From an uncultured Flammeovirgaceae bacterium (GTDB taxonomy: Bacteria; Bacteroidota; Bacteroidia; Cytophagales; Cyclobacteriaceae), in the NCBI GenBank assembly GCA_937884755.1, contig CAKZYJ010000389.1, forward strand, positions 1-58,461: 58,461 nucleotides of DNA. The letters run 5' to 3'. Within the stretch, counting starts at the first letter, position 1, and the number at the start of each line of letters is the position of its first letter. The notes under the pieces were generated by a model. That model was not told the origin of the DNA and searched no databases. It saw nothing but the letters and a program-made list of their open reading frames with translations. Shown here piece by piece: positions 17,276 through 26,204 of this stretch. The position numbers and the translations under genes are program-made.

Positions 17276-19264
17276 ATGCTTGCTTCTGAAATCGCTTCCT
17301 TTCAATCGTACTGTCAAAGTCTGACGGAATATATTCGTCGACCATCCAGAGTGGTTGATATTGGTGGGTTACCATTAGGCGGAACCAACCCCATCCGGGT
17401 GCAATCTATGACTACCGTCGATACGATGGACACGGAAGGTTCAGTGCAGCAGTGCCTACGGATGATTGAGGCTGGTTGCGAATACATTCGTATTACGGCT
17501 CCCAGCCTAAAAGAAGCCCAGAATCTGGAGAATATCCGGAAGGAGCTGCGAAAACTGGGGCACGATACTCCGCTGATTGCTGATATTCACTTTACCCCTA
17601 ATGCAGCCGAACTAGCCGCCCGGATTGTAGAAAAGGTGCGAATCAATCCCGGTAATTACGCTGATAAGAAGAAATTTGAAACGATTGAATACAACGATGC
17701 TAGCTACCAGGCCGAGATTGACCGCATTCGCGAGCGTTTTACTCCGCTGGTAAAAATTTGTAAAGAATACGGCACCGCCATGCGGATTGGAACCAACCAT
17801 GGGTCGCTATCCGATCGGATTATGAGCCGCTACGGTGATACGCCGCTGGGCATGGTTGAATCAGCCCTGGAATTTCTCCGCATCTGTGAGGATTTGAATT
17901 ACTACGACGTAGTGCTTTCTATGAAAGCCAGTAATACTCAGATAATGGTGCAAGCCTACCGACTGCTGGTACAGAAGCTGGACGAAGAAGGGTTGGAGCC
18001 CTACCCGCTACACTTGGGAGTGACCGAAGCCGGCGATGGGGAAGACGGACGTATTAAATCGGCTGTAGGCATTGGTGCCTTATTGGAAGATGGGCTAGGC
18101 GATACCGTTCGGGTATCGCTTACTGAAGAGCCGGAATACGAAGTGCCGGTAGCTTATCATCTTGTAAAGCGGTACGATGACCGGGCACCTCACCAGCCTA
18201 TTCCTCCGATAGAAGAGATTCCAAAAGATCCGTATAGTTATTCCCGCCGCCGTACGCAGGAAGTAGCCAACATAGGGGGTGATAATGTGCCTCGGGTAAT
18301 TGTGGATGTATCGGCCATCAGTGAATGGAGTTACCACGATTTGAAGCATGTTGGACACTTTTATCTGCCCGAACTGGATAAGTGGACCATGAATGACCAG
18401 GGTTGCGACTACGTATATACCGGCCAGCAGCCCATTGATTTCATGCTACCGAATGGACTCAAAGAGATTCGGGATGTTAACGTGTGGTACCAACACGAAG
18501 ATCAGCAAAATAAGTATCCACTGTTTCGGACACTGGAGGAATACCAGCGGACTGATACACGCCACGCCCAGCTAAACTTTCTGCACATCCGGTTGGAAGA
18601 TTGGGGAGAAGGGCTGATGCAAACCTTGAAAGATGATGCTACGCTGGTATTGCTGCTGGACACCGAAAACCAACACGCGATGCCTGAGCAACGGCGCTTT
18701 TTCTTCGGGTTACTGGAGCAGCAGATTACCACTCCGGTAATCGTGCTCAGAAAATATACCGAAGTCAACGATGAGCAGCTTCAGCTCCACGCGGCTACCG
18801 ACGTGGGCGGATTACTGATTGATGGCTTGGGTGACGGAATTATGCTCAGTACTCCACTTACTGACGGTCGGGATGAGCAGCTAAGTCAAATTAAACGAAA
18901 CAATAGTATCTCCTTCGGTATTTTGCAAGCGGCCCGTACCCGCATGTCCAAAACCGAATACATCTCTTGTCCATCCTGCGGTCGCACACTGTTTGATCTA
19001 CAGGAAACCACCGCCATGATCCGGCAGCGTACTGACCATCTGAAGGGAGTGAAAATCGGGATAATGGGCTGCATTGTGAACGGGCCCGGCGAAATGGCTG
19101 ATGCCGACTACGGCTACGTCGGTTCAGGAAAAGGAAAAATCACCCTCTACCGTGGGCAGGAAGTAGTAAAGCGCAGCGTTCCTTCCGAACAGGCCGTAGA
19201 TGAACTCATCGAACTCATCCGCGAAGACGACAAATGGACCGAGCCAACCGCTATTGAGGAGTAA
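17276..19264 (+). CDS. ispG: 4-hydroxy-3-methylbut-2-enyl-diphosphate synthase, long form
   Basis: IspG converts MEcPP to HMBPP in the MEP isoprenoid pathway with a [4Fe-4S] cluster. This is the long form of Bacteroidota and Chlamydia with an inserted middle domain. The TIM-barrel half has PIRVQSMTT, IADIHFTPNAA and RINPGNY; the C-terminal half has the cluster cysteines in CPSCGRTLFDLQ and GIMGCIVNGPGEMADADYGYVG. I chose ATG 17276 (662 residues). The frame is open from 17150, but the 42 extra codons fall in the inverted repeat and are unlike the family, which starts near SLTEYIRRPSRVVDIG. The gene appears intact. Confidence 0.95.
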   Translation: MLASEIASFQSYCQSLTEYIRRPSRVVDIGGLPLGGTNPIRVQSMTTVDTMDTEGSVQQCLRMIEAGCEYIRITAPSLKEAQNLENIRKELRKLGHDTPLIADIHFTPNAAELAARIVEKVRINPGNYADKKKFETIEYNDASYQAEIDRIRERFTPLVKICKEYGTAMRIGTNHGSLSDRIMSRYGDTPLGMVESALEFLRICEDLNYYDVVLSMKASNTQIMVQAYRLLVQKLDEEGLEPYPLHLGVTEAGDGEDGRIKSAVGIGALLEDGLGDTVRVSLTEEPEYEVPVAYHLVKRYDDRAPHQPIPPIEEIPKDPYSYSRRRTQEVANIGGDNVPRVIVDVSAISEWSYHDLKHVGHFYLPELDKWTMNDQGCDYVYTGQQPIDFMLPNGLKEIRDVNVWYQHEDQQNKYPLFRTLEEYQRTDTRHAQLNFLHIRLEDWGEGLMQTLKDDATLVLLLDTENQHAMPEQRRFFFGLLEQQITTPVIVLRKYTEVNDEQLQLHAATDVGGLLIDGLGDGIMLSTPLTDGRDEQLSQIKRNNSISFGILQAARTRMSKTEYISCPSCGRTLFDLQETTAMIRQRTDHLKGVKIGIMGCIVNGPGEMADADYGYVGSGKGKITLYRGQEVVKRSVPSEQAVDELIELIREDDKWTEPTAIEE

Positions 19265-19346
19265 TCAATGAAGCTTGGCTAGTGGTTTGTTAATTTCAAG
19301 GAAATAGGTAAGAAATAATGCCGTGACCCGGGTTACGCTATAGCCC

Positions 19347-20225
19347 TTATTCGGTAGCGAAAATATCGTTGTGATCTACGATAACTTCTAGGGTGCGGTC
19401 GTGTAGTTGCTGCTTGCGCTGATTGAACCAGTGCTGGCAGAGTTTTCGTTCTTCTTTGGTTAAACTTAGTTCGTTCAATGCATTTTCCATAAAGTGAAGA
19501 ATATAATGCTGCATGGTGGTGCTTCCTCGCTTCAGATGCCACTGGCTACTTTCCTGCTCGATCATCAGGCGGTGTTGAGTTAGCAGGTCGAGCATTTCTT
19601 CGCAGCAGTCGGCGCCCATAGCAATACCGAAGGGTTGGGGACGCTTCATATGCATGTGATACCAGCGCACCACCTGGTGATCTTCTTCCATAAACGGATA
19701 AAACGAGGTTTCGTAGTAGTTAAGTGTAGATAGAAAGGCTACGTTATTTTGCGCTAATTTCTCTACCATCGCATCAAACTGATCAAAAGAAATCAAATCA
19801 AAGAAGGCATTTGCTACTAGTACATCGGCTTCTTCCAAATTAATCAGTTCTTCCAGATTATCTACATTACCGTTTACAAAGCGAATAAGCGCGCGTTTAT
19901 CGTTCGCAATCAATTGGGCCTGATCCTCCTGCTCATCCCAGTAGTATCCATTTTTATCAGCAAACTTGCGCAACCGTTGGCGACAGGCTTGCACTAGTGA
20001 ATCGTGCTGCTCAATTAATGTCCACTCCTGCTGATGTTTAAACTTATCAAAATAGTAGCAAACATTAGTGCCTGTACCCGCACCGGCATCGGTAACATGT
20101 AGCACTGATTCGTGGGGCTTGAAGAAGGATAAAAATTTTTCTTCAACACTAGCATTGCGGGCTTTCACATCACATTCGTACCGATGGTTCAGCCAGACAA
20201 TGGGATCGTTATAGTCAAGGTGCAT
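19347..20225 (-). CDS. Class I SAM-dependent methyltransferase of the PTPS-like/GT4 cluster
   Basis: This protein of about 292 residues has the SAM-binding motif I TDAGAGTGTN near residue 46, an acidic motif II (LIEQHDSLV), and a later VNGNVDNLEEL with DVLVANAFFD. I chose ATG 20225 because the family begins just before LDYNDPIVWLNHRYECD; the frame is open from 20267 but that start overlaps the upstream gene by 53 bases instead of 11. It overlaps the glycosyltransferase gene by 11 bases, indicating translational coupling in one operon with it and the PTPS-like gene. The substrate is unknown, presumably the small molecule handled by those two. Confidence 0.8.
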   Translation of the reverse strand: MHLDYNDPIVWLNHRYECDVKARNASVEEKFLSFFKPHESVLHVTDAGAGTGTNVCYYFDKFKHQQEWTLIEQHDSLVQACRQRLRKFADKNGYYWDEQEDQAQLIANDKRALIRFVNGNVDNLEELINLEEADVLVANAFFDLISFDQFDAMVEKLAQNNVAFLSTLNYYETSFYPFMEEDHQVVRWYHMHMKRPQPFGIAMGADCCEEMLDLLTQHRLMIEQESSQWHLKRGSTTMQHYILHFMENALNELSLTKEERKLCQHWFNQRKQQLHDRTLEVIVDHNDIFATE

Positions 20226-21246
20226 AGTCAAAAAATTGGTCAAACTGCTGTATAAGCCATTCGGCACTTTGCTCCCACGTGTGGTATTGGGGGGAACGCT
20301 GCTGGGCTTGCTGGTATAAAGTAGTAAATTTTGTCGGTTCCCGTACCAAATTCAGGAAAAAATTGCTCAGCACCGCAATATCGTGGAAGGCGAATCCGGC
20401 TGGGTCAGACAAAACATGTTGCGCACTGTATCCTCCCTTTAGTAGTAGTACAGGTAACCGATAACTTCTTGCCTCCTGTATAGCCATTCCGAAAGTTTCC
20501 ATACGGGCGGTAGAAATAAACAGATTAGCCGACTGATAAAAAGTGGGCATCTGCTCGGGAGATTGATTACCTGCTACTGTTACACAACTTTTTAAAAGCG
20601 GATGTTTCTGAATTAGCTGTAAGCACTGTTGGGCATAGTTTGGCTCAATATCTGTTCGGCCTATAATGGTAAGCGTAAATCGATCAGTTCGTTCCAACTG
20701 CTGTGTTAGGTATTGCAACCAAGGAAGAACGCCTTTGCGCTCTACCAGATTAGCCACCATAAGAGCTTTGATGCTTTCGGTAGTACGTTGGCGGGCAAAT
20801 GCTTGATCATGAACAATATCTACTCCTGGTTCTGTAACTAAAATGGGTTGAGAGAACCCTTGCTCTAGCATATAATCTCGAGTGAAGTTACTAGTAGCCA
20901 GAAAACCATCAAACCATGTTAAAAAAGGCTTTTCCTTAGCCTGAAGTACTTCTGCTGATTGTCCTGGAGGCGGAGCCAGACTTTCCAGATGGTGAACGAT
21001 CAGCAGTGAGTGCAACTGGGTAATACGAGTAGACAGTACATCCTGGATTTTATTCATTACTAGAGTATCTACCCAATAGATGCCAGGCTGATTTTTATGA
21101 ACGGCCTCCCGGTATTCATCTACCGAAATAATGTTTACCACCTGCCCCCACTGAGCAAGTGCTTTGATTATACGGTCGTTATAGATATTTCCGCCGGAGG
21201 GCTGCTCTTTTTCTTCCGGCAATACAAAATACCAGGGGCGGGGCAT
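20215..21246 (-). CDS. Glycosyltransferase family 4 of the PTPS-like cluster
   Basis: This 343-residue protein has a GT-B fold pattern: an N-terminal PSGGNIYNDRII glycine-rich turn, the C-terminal nucleotide-sugar domain with VANLVERKGVLPWLQYL, LTIIGRTD, and the donor-binding segment ARMETFGMAIQEARSYRLPVLLL. It transfers a sugar to an acceptor in the cytoplasm. It starts 3 bases after the stop of the PTPS-like gene and overlaps the methyltransferase gene. As far as I recall, the same three-protein set occurs in Actinobacteria with an alcohol dehydrogenase and a creatininase-like gene, which are not seen here. Confidence 0.82.
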   Translation of the reverse strand: MPRPWYFVLPEEKEQPSGGNIYNDRIIKALAQWGQVVNIISVDEYREAVHKNQPGIYWVDTLVMNKIQDVLSTRITQLHSLLIVHHLESLAPPPGQSAEVLQAKEKPFLTWFDGFLATSNFTRDYMLEQGFSQPILVTEPGVDIVHDQAFARQRTTESIKALMVANLVERKGVLPWLQYLTQQLERTDRFTLTIIGRTDIEPNYAQQCLQLIQKHPLLKSCVTVAGNQSPEQMPTFYQSANLFISTARMETFGMAIQEARSYRLPVLLLKGGYSAQHVLSDPAGFAFHDIAVLSNFFLNLVREPTKFTTLYQQAQQRSPQYHTWEQSAEWLIQQFDQFFDYAP

Positions 21247-21249
21247 GTG

Positions 21250-21630
21250 CTAGGCTACCGGAGCCTCATAAGTAGCCCAGGCTACGTGCGACTCGCCCAG
21301 TGTAACTTTAAGGCTGCCGCTAAATCGGTCGTGTACGGCCTGACTAATGGTATCGTGAACGTGTTTAGCCAAGAACTCAGTAGTAGTTAGTTTGCCTTTA
21401 AACTGTTCTAGCTCATCCAAGTTCTGATACTTCAGCGGAGCTAACGCTTTTTGTAGTTCTTTGGTAGCAATATCAATGTCGATGACAATACTGTTCTCGT
21501 CTAACTGTTCAGCTTTAAATTCGGCATCCACTACGTAGGTGGCTCCGTGTAGGTTCTGGGCCGGCCCGAAGGCCTCACTGTCGAAAGAATGAGCAATCAT
21601 CATATGATCGCGGATAATAACACTATACAT
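21250..21630 (-). CDS. PTPS/QueD-like protein lacking the catalytic Cys
   Basis: This 126-residue protein (ATG 21630; the frame is open from 21681, but the family begins near MYSVIIRDHMMIAHS) belongs to the 6-pyruvoyl-tetrahydropterin synthase/QueD superfamily. The zinc-site His14 and His28, the charge-relay Asp51 and His90, and Glu113 (LGESH) are visible. Canonical QueD has Cys four residues before the HGH pair; here that position is Ala24 and HGH is HGA, so the nucleophile and one zinc ligand are missing. It probably does not run the usual PTPS reaction and may bind or process a different pterin-like compound. It is the first gene of the three-gene operon. Confidence 0.78.
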   Translation of the reverse strand: MYSVIIRDHMMIAHSFDSEAFGPAQNLHGATYVVDAEFKAEQLDENSIVIDIDIATKELQKALAPLKYQNLDELEQFKGKLTTTEFLAKHVHDTISQAVHDRFSGSLKVTLGESHVAWATYEAPVA

Positions 21631-21718
21631 AAATTTACTGTTTGCTGTTTTGACGTTATGTAACAATATACGAACTACCACTTACCTCACCCAGACAGCG
21701 GGGGAGGGGGTAAAGTTA

Positions 21719-22792
21719 TTAATTTGGCCTATAATGGTTCTTTATCCGGACTAGAAATTCTTTTACATCTTGAACGAACTGTTTAGGTTGTTCGTAATGA
21801 ATGCCATGTCCCGTATTTTCATAAACGATGTGCTCAATCAGATCAGAGTGATTTGCCTGCAAAGCATGGTTCGCTTGCTCAAACGGAAAAATATCGTCTT
21901 GATGAGTCGCATCTAAGATAAGTACGGGTACGTTCAGGTTCCGAAAGATAATTCTAGGTTCTATTAGTGCCATAGAAGCGGCAAACAGTGGAACGTTAGC
22001 GGGACGAAAGATATTACTCATGATCTGCTCATTACTGCCGTGATGAAATAGATCGAATAACTTTGGGTTTGCAGCCCATTTCTCTGGTGAAACTTTTTTG
22101 ATGTAGGATAGCCAGTGGAACTGGGAAGTAGTATCGTTTTGGTCATATAAACTGAAGAATGCCGCTTGTTCGCTACTAAATGTAGTATCAGCCTTTACAT
22201 ATTTTTCTACTTCGAATGAAGCTATTAGTTGCGTTAAACTGTCGTCATCTAACCTATGATAATTGTAGTTGGTAGCTACTGACCCACCGTCTTCTAAAAT
22301 TAAGCCTAGCGTTCTTTCAGGGTAAGCATCGTAAAATGCAGTGCTAATATATCCACCCCTTGACCAGCCACCAACTACGGCTCGTTCAATGTTTAGTGAG
22401 TCCATTAAGTACTTGATATCATCGGCTATATGGTACAACGATACTTCTTTTTCTGGAATTGGGGTTTGTCCGTGGCCGTAGTAATCTATGGCAATAACGT
22501 AGTACCTAACTGCCACTAAGCTATCAGCGATGTACCGCAGTTCATACCCATTACTAAAACTACCATGCGACCAGACTAGAGGCATATCGGAAGAATCGCC
22601 CCAAGTTAGGTAATGCATTTTTACATTGGGCATTTGGATAAAATGCCCGTGTTCACGCTCAAAAGCCTCAAATTCTCGCTTAGCTTGTTCAAAAATTTCT
22701 TCCTTGGTGTAACCACTCTGGTGCTGAGCTAAAGTGGTATGAGTGTGAAAAAGGGCGAGCAACAGAAATAGACTCTGTATTCTTAGGAGCAT
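21719..22792 (-). CDS. Secreted alpha/beta hydrolase
   Basis: This protein of about 357 residues has a signal peptide (about 1-22, ending THTTLAQ). The hydrolase core has the oxyanion strand HGSFSNGYEL, the nucleophile elbow GGWSRGG (Ser), an acid region LILDATH and the catalytic His in NTGHGIHYE. ATG 22792 gives the signal peptide directly; the frame is open from 22837 but overlaps the neighbour. The substrate is unknown; esters, lactones or epoxides are possible. It follows the Gfo/Idh gene with a 28-base gap, likely the same transcript, and is 88 bases from the PTPS-like gene, with a G-rich hairpin in between. Confidence 0.82.
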   Translation of the reverse strand: MLLRIQSLFLLLALFHTHTTLAQHQSGYTKEEIFEQAKREFEAFEREHGHFIQMPNVKMHYLTWGDSSDMPLVWSHGSFSNGYELRYIADSLVAVRYYVIAIDYYGHGQTPIPEKEVSLYHIADDIKYLMDSLNIERAVVGGWSRGGYISTAFYDAYPERTLGLILEDGGSVATNYNYHRLDDDSLTQLIASFEVEKYVKADTTFSSEQAAFFSLYDQNDTTSQFHWLSYIKKVSPEKWAANPKLFDLFHHGSNEQIMSNIFRPANVPLFAASMALIEPRIIFRNLNVPVLILDATHQDDIFPFEQANHALQANHSDLIEHIVYENTGHGIHYEQPKQFVQDVKEFLVRIKNHYRPN

Positions 22793-22820
22793 CACTTTTA
22801 TGAATATAATGCTTTTCAAA

Positions 22821-23798
22821 CTACGTAGTAAAAGCATTCATGATGCGAATTACTCGTTCTCCAACCTCACCCGGACAGGGGTTCTCTTGTTCGCCTCGGA
22901 AGTAGCGCACTACCTGCTCGATCATCGGTTGCTGAATGTGGGGTGGGTGCTCAAAAGAGAAAGTTTGACGCTTGTCGCCCTGCTGAAGATGAATCTCGCT
23001 GCCGTAGAAGGTAAAGGTAATCTTTCCTTCGCTACCAATAATCTGTACTTCTTCCTGGGCAAAAGCTTCGGGAGCTGAGAAGCACCAAACTCCCTGAAAT
23101 AACATCTGATCCTCAAAAACTATAGAACCGTTTACTGTATCGTCGGCGGCGTATAACTGAGCTTGGTTAAGAGCATTTCCCTGGTAGGTGGCCGGATTAC
23201 CAAAATAGTTTAGCATCAAATCAATCTGGTGAGGGGCAATATCGTGAAACAGCCCTCCCCCCGATACCTCAGGTTGTACCCGCCAGTTGGTTTCGGTTTG
23301 GGCAATAATAGAAGAATTGGCTGGTTGCAGTATGCGCAGTAGCGCTAGCTTAGGCTGGCCAATGGCACCGTCTTCTAGTAAACTCTTCACCTTCATAAAA
23401 GCTAGTAACGCCCGCCGGTAGTGGGCTACTACTAGCTTGCGTCCGCTTTTAGCTACTACTTTATTAATAGTTTGACATTCATCTATACTCATCGCCATTG
23501 GCTTTTCCAGATACACGTCCTTTCCGGCTTCCAGCGCCATGAGGGCGTAATCCAGGTGAGAGTCGGGAGGAGTGGCAATATAAACGGCATTAATATCGGC
23601 CTGATCAAGCATTTTAGCAGCATCGGTGTACCACTCGGGTACTTGATGACGGCGAGCAAAGTCAGCCGCTTTTTCAGCATTGCGGCGCATTAGGGCTACT
23701 AACTTCGAATTCTCTACTTTCTGAAAGGCCGGACCGCTCTTTATTTCGGCTACATCGCCTGCGCCAATCATGCCCCAGCGGATTATCTTGTTACTCAT
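22821..23798 (-). CDS. Gfo/Idh/MocA-family oxidoreductase
   Basis: This 325-residue protein has the N-terminal Rossmann motif GMIGAGDVAEIK, the family motif YLEKPMAMS (Lys near residue 94) and a C-terminal beta-sheet domain with HDIAPHQIDLML. It is an NAD(P)-dependent dehydrogenase, most often of sugars or inositols. It is the first gene of a leftward run (hydrolase, then the PTPS-like cluster), so it might supply an oxidised sugar to that pathway, though the 88-base gap leaves this open. Confidence 0.88.
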   Translation of the reverse strand: MSNKIIRWGMIGAGDVAEIKSGPAFQKVENSKLVALMRRNAEKAADFARRHQVPEWYTDAAKMLDQADINAVYIATPPDSHLDYALMALEAGKDVYLEKPMAMSIDECQTINKVVAKSGRKLVVAHYRRALLAFMKVKSLLEDGAIGQPKLALLRILQPANSSIIAQTETNWRVQPEVSGGGLFHDIAPHQIDLMLNYFGNPATYQGNALNQAQLYAADDTVNGSIVFEDQMLFQGVWCFSAPEAFAQEEVQIIGSEGKITFTFYGSEIHLQQGDKRQTFSFEHPPHIQQPMIEQVVRYFRGEQENPCPGEVGERVIRIMNAFTT

Positions 23799-23900
23799 AT
23801 CTATTCTTTATTGGGGAAGTTACGAAATCCAAAGAAAGGATAGCCCTTAACACAATAATTTTAGGGTATTTCGTCGTACTTTGATAAAAACTACAATACT

Positions 23901-24269
23901 ATGCTGTCACACATAAAATTGAACAAACCAACCCTTATTCGCTGGAAAGTGTACATTGACCGAGCCCGTATGTATATTGGCTACATTCAGTTCTTTATGA
24001 TCGGAGTGGTGTTTATGGAAGCCTTTCGGGACCAACCCTTCGGTCAGTTGATTTTCCGGTATATTTATATCTCTATTCCCATCCTGTTTGTGCTATTCCT
24101 AGCTGGTTCCGTTGTTATTGGCTACCTGGATTCTCGCTTTGGACTGAGAGAAGAAGAGTTACGGAACTTATCTAGCTCCAATCCGGTGCTGCGCGATATT
24201 CAGCAGGAGCTAAAGGAAATCAAACAATCGGTACAGCATTTGGAGACCCAAAACCCCTCGGAAACGTAA
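23901..24269 (+). CDS. Small membrane protein with C-terminal coiled coil
   Basis: This 122-residue protein is not one I recognise. It has two hydrophobic helices (about 28-46 and 52-75) followed by a charged helical tail (about 85-122) with heptad-like spacing (IQQELKEIKQSVQHLE). The YIDRARMYIGYIQF and LDSRFGLREEE segments suggest a conserved family. It starts a rightward run with the YdeI gene 8 bases later and the GNAT gene overlapping that. It may be an inner membrane scaffold or assembly factor. Confidence 0.65.
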   Translation: MLSHIKLNKPTLIRWKVYIDRARMYIGYIQFFMIGVVFMEAFRDQPFGQLIFRYIYISIPILFVLFLAGSVVIGYLDSRFGLREEELRNLSSSNPVLRDIQQELKEIKQSVQHLETQNPSET

Positions 24270-24277
24270 AGGTTGGT

Positions 24278-24862
24278 ATGGCTATCCGTAAAGATTTTCC
24301 CCAGTATTATCCCGAAACTCGTCAGCAGTGGCGCGATTGGTTGGCTGAAAATCACGCTACTTCCGACGGAGTATGGTTAGTTTACTACAAAAAAGATACC
24401 GGTAAACCCACCGTTACCTACGATGAAGCGGTGGAAGAAGCCCTTTGCTTTGGTTGGATTGACAGCGTTCCTAATAAACTGGATGCCGAACGATTCAAGC
24501 AGCTATTTTCGCCTCGCAATATTAAGAGTCCCTGGAGTAGGCTGAATAAAGAACGAGTGACTCACCTTTTGGAAGAGGAGCTTATGACTGATGCCGGATT
24601 AGCCAAGATTGAGGCTGCCAAGCAGAATGGTTTCTGGACGATCTACGACCCGGTAGAAGCATTGGAAATTCCCGATGATCTTCAACAGGCACTGACGGCT
24701 AACCCTACCGCCGAAGGTTACTTTAAAGCCTTTGCTCCCACCTATAAGAAAGGAATTTTGTGGTGGATTATCAGTGCCAAACGTTCCGAAACCCGGCAGA
24801 AACGTATAGATAAGACTGTAGCGATGGCCGCACAAAACCTGAAAGCTAACTTTGACGGATGA
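24278..24862 (+). CDS. YdeI/OmpD-associated family protein
   Basis: This 194-residue protein matches the YdeI family: an early WRDWLAENHATSDGVWLVYYKK segment, EALCFGWIDSVPNKLD, FSPRNIKSPWSRLN, and a C-terminal WWIISAKRSETRQKRIDKTVAMA. Members are thought to affect bacteriocin or stress resistance; the biochemical role is not established. The ATGA overlap with the GNAT gene shows coupling. Confidence 0.85.
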   Translation: MAIRKDFPQYYPETRQQWRDWLAENHATSDGVWLVYYKKDTGKPTVTYDEAVEEALCFGWIDSVPNKLDAERFKQLFSPRNIKSPWSRLNKERVTHLLEEELMTDAGLAKIEAAKQNGFWTIYDPVEALEIPDDLQQALTANPTAEGYFKAFAPTYKKGILWWIISAKRSETRQKRIDKTVAMAAQNLKANFDG

Positions 24863-25365
24863 AACCAGTTTTACTTACATCCCGCTTACGACTTATCCCA
24901 TTTTCACAGTCAGATCAGGATCTACTGCACCAAACATTTACTGATTTGTTTGTACGAAAATTTCTGTGGGATGATGAGATCATTCCCGAGTCTCAAACTA
25001 GAGAAATTCTAGAACAAAACGAGCAGCATTTTCAGAATGATCATTGGGGCTTATGGAAAATTGCCCAGAAAACCGATGAAGTGTATATAGGATTTGCCGG
25101 TCTATGGTATTTCTTTGAAGAAGATCAACCACAATTACTGTATGGATTACTACCCACCGCTACTGGTCAGGGTTATGCTACTGAAGCCTCTCGAGCTATT
25201 GTTCATTATGCTTTTCAGGAGCTGGGTTTTTCGTACCTAATTGCTAGCTGCGATGTTCCGCATACTGCTTCCCGTAAGGTGGCCGAACGCTTAGGTATGC
25301 AATTTGTAGAAGAACGTACGGAACAGGATAAACCTACGGCATTCTATCGATTAGAAAAAGCGTAA
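24859..25365 (+). CDS. GNAT-family N-acetyltransferase (RimJ/RimL-like)
   Basis: This 168-residue protein begins with the RimJ/RimL-like LTSRLRLIPFSQSD, has a beta-bulge acetyl-CoA region (LLPTATGQGYATEASRAIV) and a late C-D-V-P/S-R-K-V-A-E-R-L-G-M segment typical of the family. It probably transfers an acetyl group from acetyl-CoA to a protein N-terminus or small amine. It overlaps the YdeI stop by 4 bases (ATGA), so they share a transcript. Confidence 0.85.
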   Translation: MKPVLLTSRLRLIPFSQSDQDLLHQTFTDLFVRKFLWDDEIIPESQTREILEQNEQHFQNDHWGLWKIAQKTDEVYIGFAGLWYFFEEDQPQLLYGLLPTATGQGYATEASRAIVHYAFQELGFSYLIASCDVPHTASRKVAERLGMQFVEERTEQDKPTAFYRLEKA

Positions 25366-25425
25366 ACCTGCCTAACACTACATAGCCGACTAAAATGAGT
25401 GTTTTACAGTCAAAATGGTTGGGTT

Positions 25426-25845
25426 ATGAAATTAAGTGTGTTGTTTTTCGGAAGTTGGTTGATGGTGCTAGCCTGCTCATCGCGGGTAGTCGATGAGCTT
25501 AGTTTTAACTTTATTCAAAGCGGCAAAGCCTCCTATTACGCCAATTCCCTGGCTGGTAACCGGACGGCTAGCGGAGCTGTATACCATCCTGATAGTTTAA
25601 CGGCTGCGCACCGCTACCTCCCGTTTGGCACTAAAGTAAAGGTGATCAATCCGTCTAACCAGCGAGAAGTTACAGTTACTATTAACGATCGCGGTCCGTA
25701 TCATCCTCATCGTATCATTGATCTGTCCCGGAACGCAGCTAAACAGATAGGAATTATCCAGGTTGGAGTAGCCACAGTCACCGTGAAAGCAGAACTATCT
25801 CCTTCAATAGCGGATAAGTTGAAAGAAAAGATCAAGCAGAAATAG
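25426..25845 (+). CDS. RlpA-family septal-ring lytic transglycosylase-like lipoprotein
   Basis: From ATG 25426 the protein has 139 residues and a lipobox (MVLAC), so it is lipid-anchored. The double-psi beta-barrel of RlpA follows: GKASYYANSLAGNRTASG, LTAAHRYLPFGTKVKV, and the catalytic-Asp motif INDRGPYHPHRIIDLS. RlpA cleaves naked glycan strands of peptidoglycan. There is no SPOR domain here, unlike longer RlpA proteins. The frame is also open from a GTG at 25399, but that start places the signal peptide badly. The 3' end abuts a degenerate protease remnant on the other strand. Confidence 0.85.
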   Translation: MKLSVLFFGSWLMVLACSSRVVDELSFNFIQSGKASYYANSLAGNRTASGAVYHPDSLTAAHRYLPFGTKVKVINPSNQREVTVTINDRGPYHPHRIIDLSRNAAKQIGIIQVGVATVTVKAELSPSIADKLKEKIKQK

Positions 25846-25867
25846 CCCACTCCCAAACATGGTCACG

Positions 25868-26081
25868 CTAAAGTCGCTTATAAAGATGAGCTTATCATCG
25901 TATTCTGGATGAGTAGGGTCCAGCACCTTAAACGACAGTACCTGTTCGCCCTCCCGTTCAATTATCTCTACGTGGTGACAGTGCAAAGCCGAACCGTAGG
26001 CACCCGTATCTACTTTAGGGGCTACATCAAAAAAACCAGTTCGGGCAAATCAATTTTATCTTTTCTACCAATAGTGATCAT
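25868..26081 (-). pseudogene. RimB/DUF785-like retropepsin (putative ATP-dependent zinc protease), truncated and frameshifted
   Basis: Reading leftward from ATG 26081, a first frame gives IGRKDKIDLPEL, then a one-base shift at about 26036 beside a run of 7 A leads to FFDVAPKVDTGAYGSALHCHH, REGEQVLSFKVLDPTHPEYDDK and FSDF-like sequence. These are the N-terminal and middle blocks of the DUF785/RimB family, including the DTGA catalytic motif. The frame then loses homology and runs on into the 3' end of rlpA, stopping at 25804. About half of the ~150-residue protein is missing and no rimK is adjacent. It is a relic. Confidence 0.72.
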
Positions 26082-26204
26082 AGATCGGGAAACCTGCGCG
26101 AAAGAAAGCTACTTTGCAGATGAAATATTTATTTAGATAAAAAAATAGTAGTATCCAACCCGTGATTAATCTCCGGTTTACTATTCATTTTCAACTTCGG
26201 TAAA

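Noticed and set aside
20226-20267. Longer start for the methyltransferase
   Set aside because: It would overlap the upstream gene by 53 bases and add residues not typical of the family.
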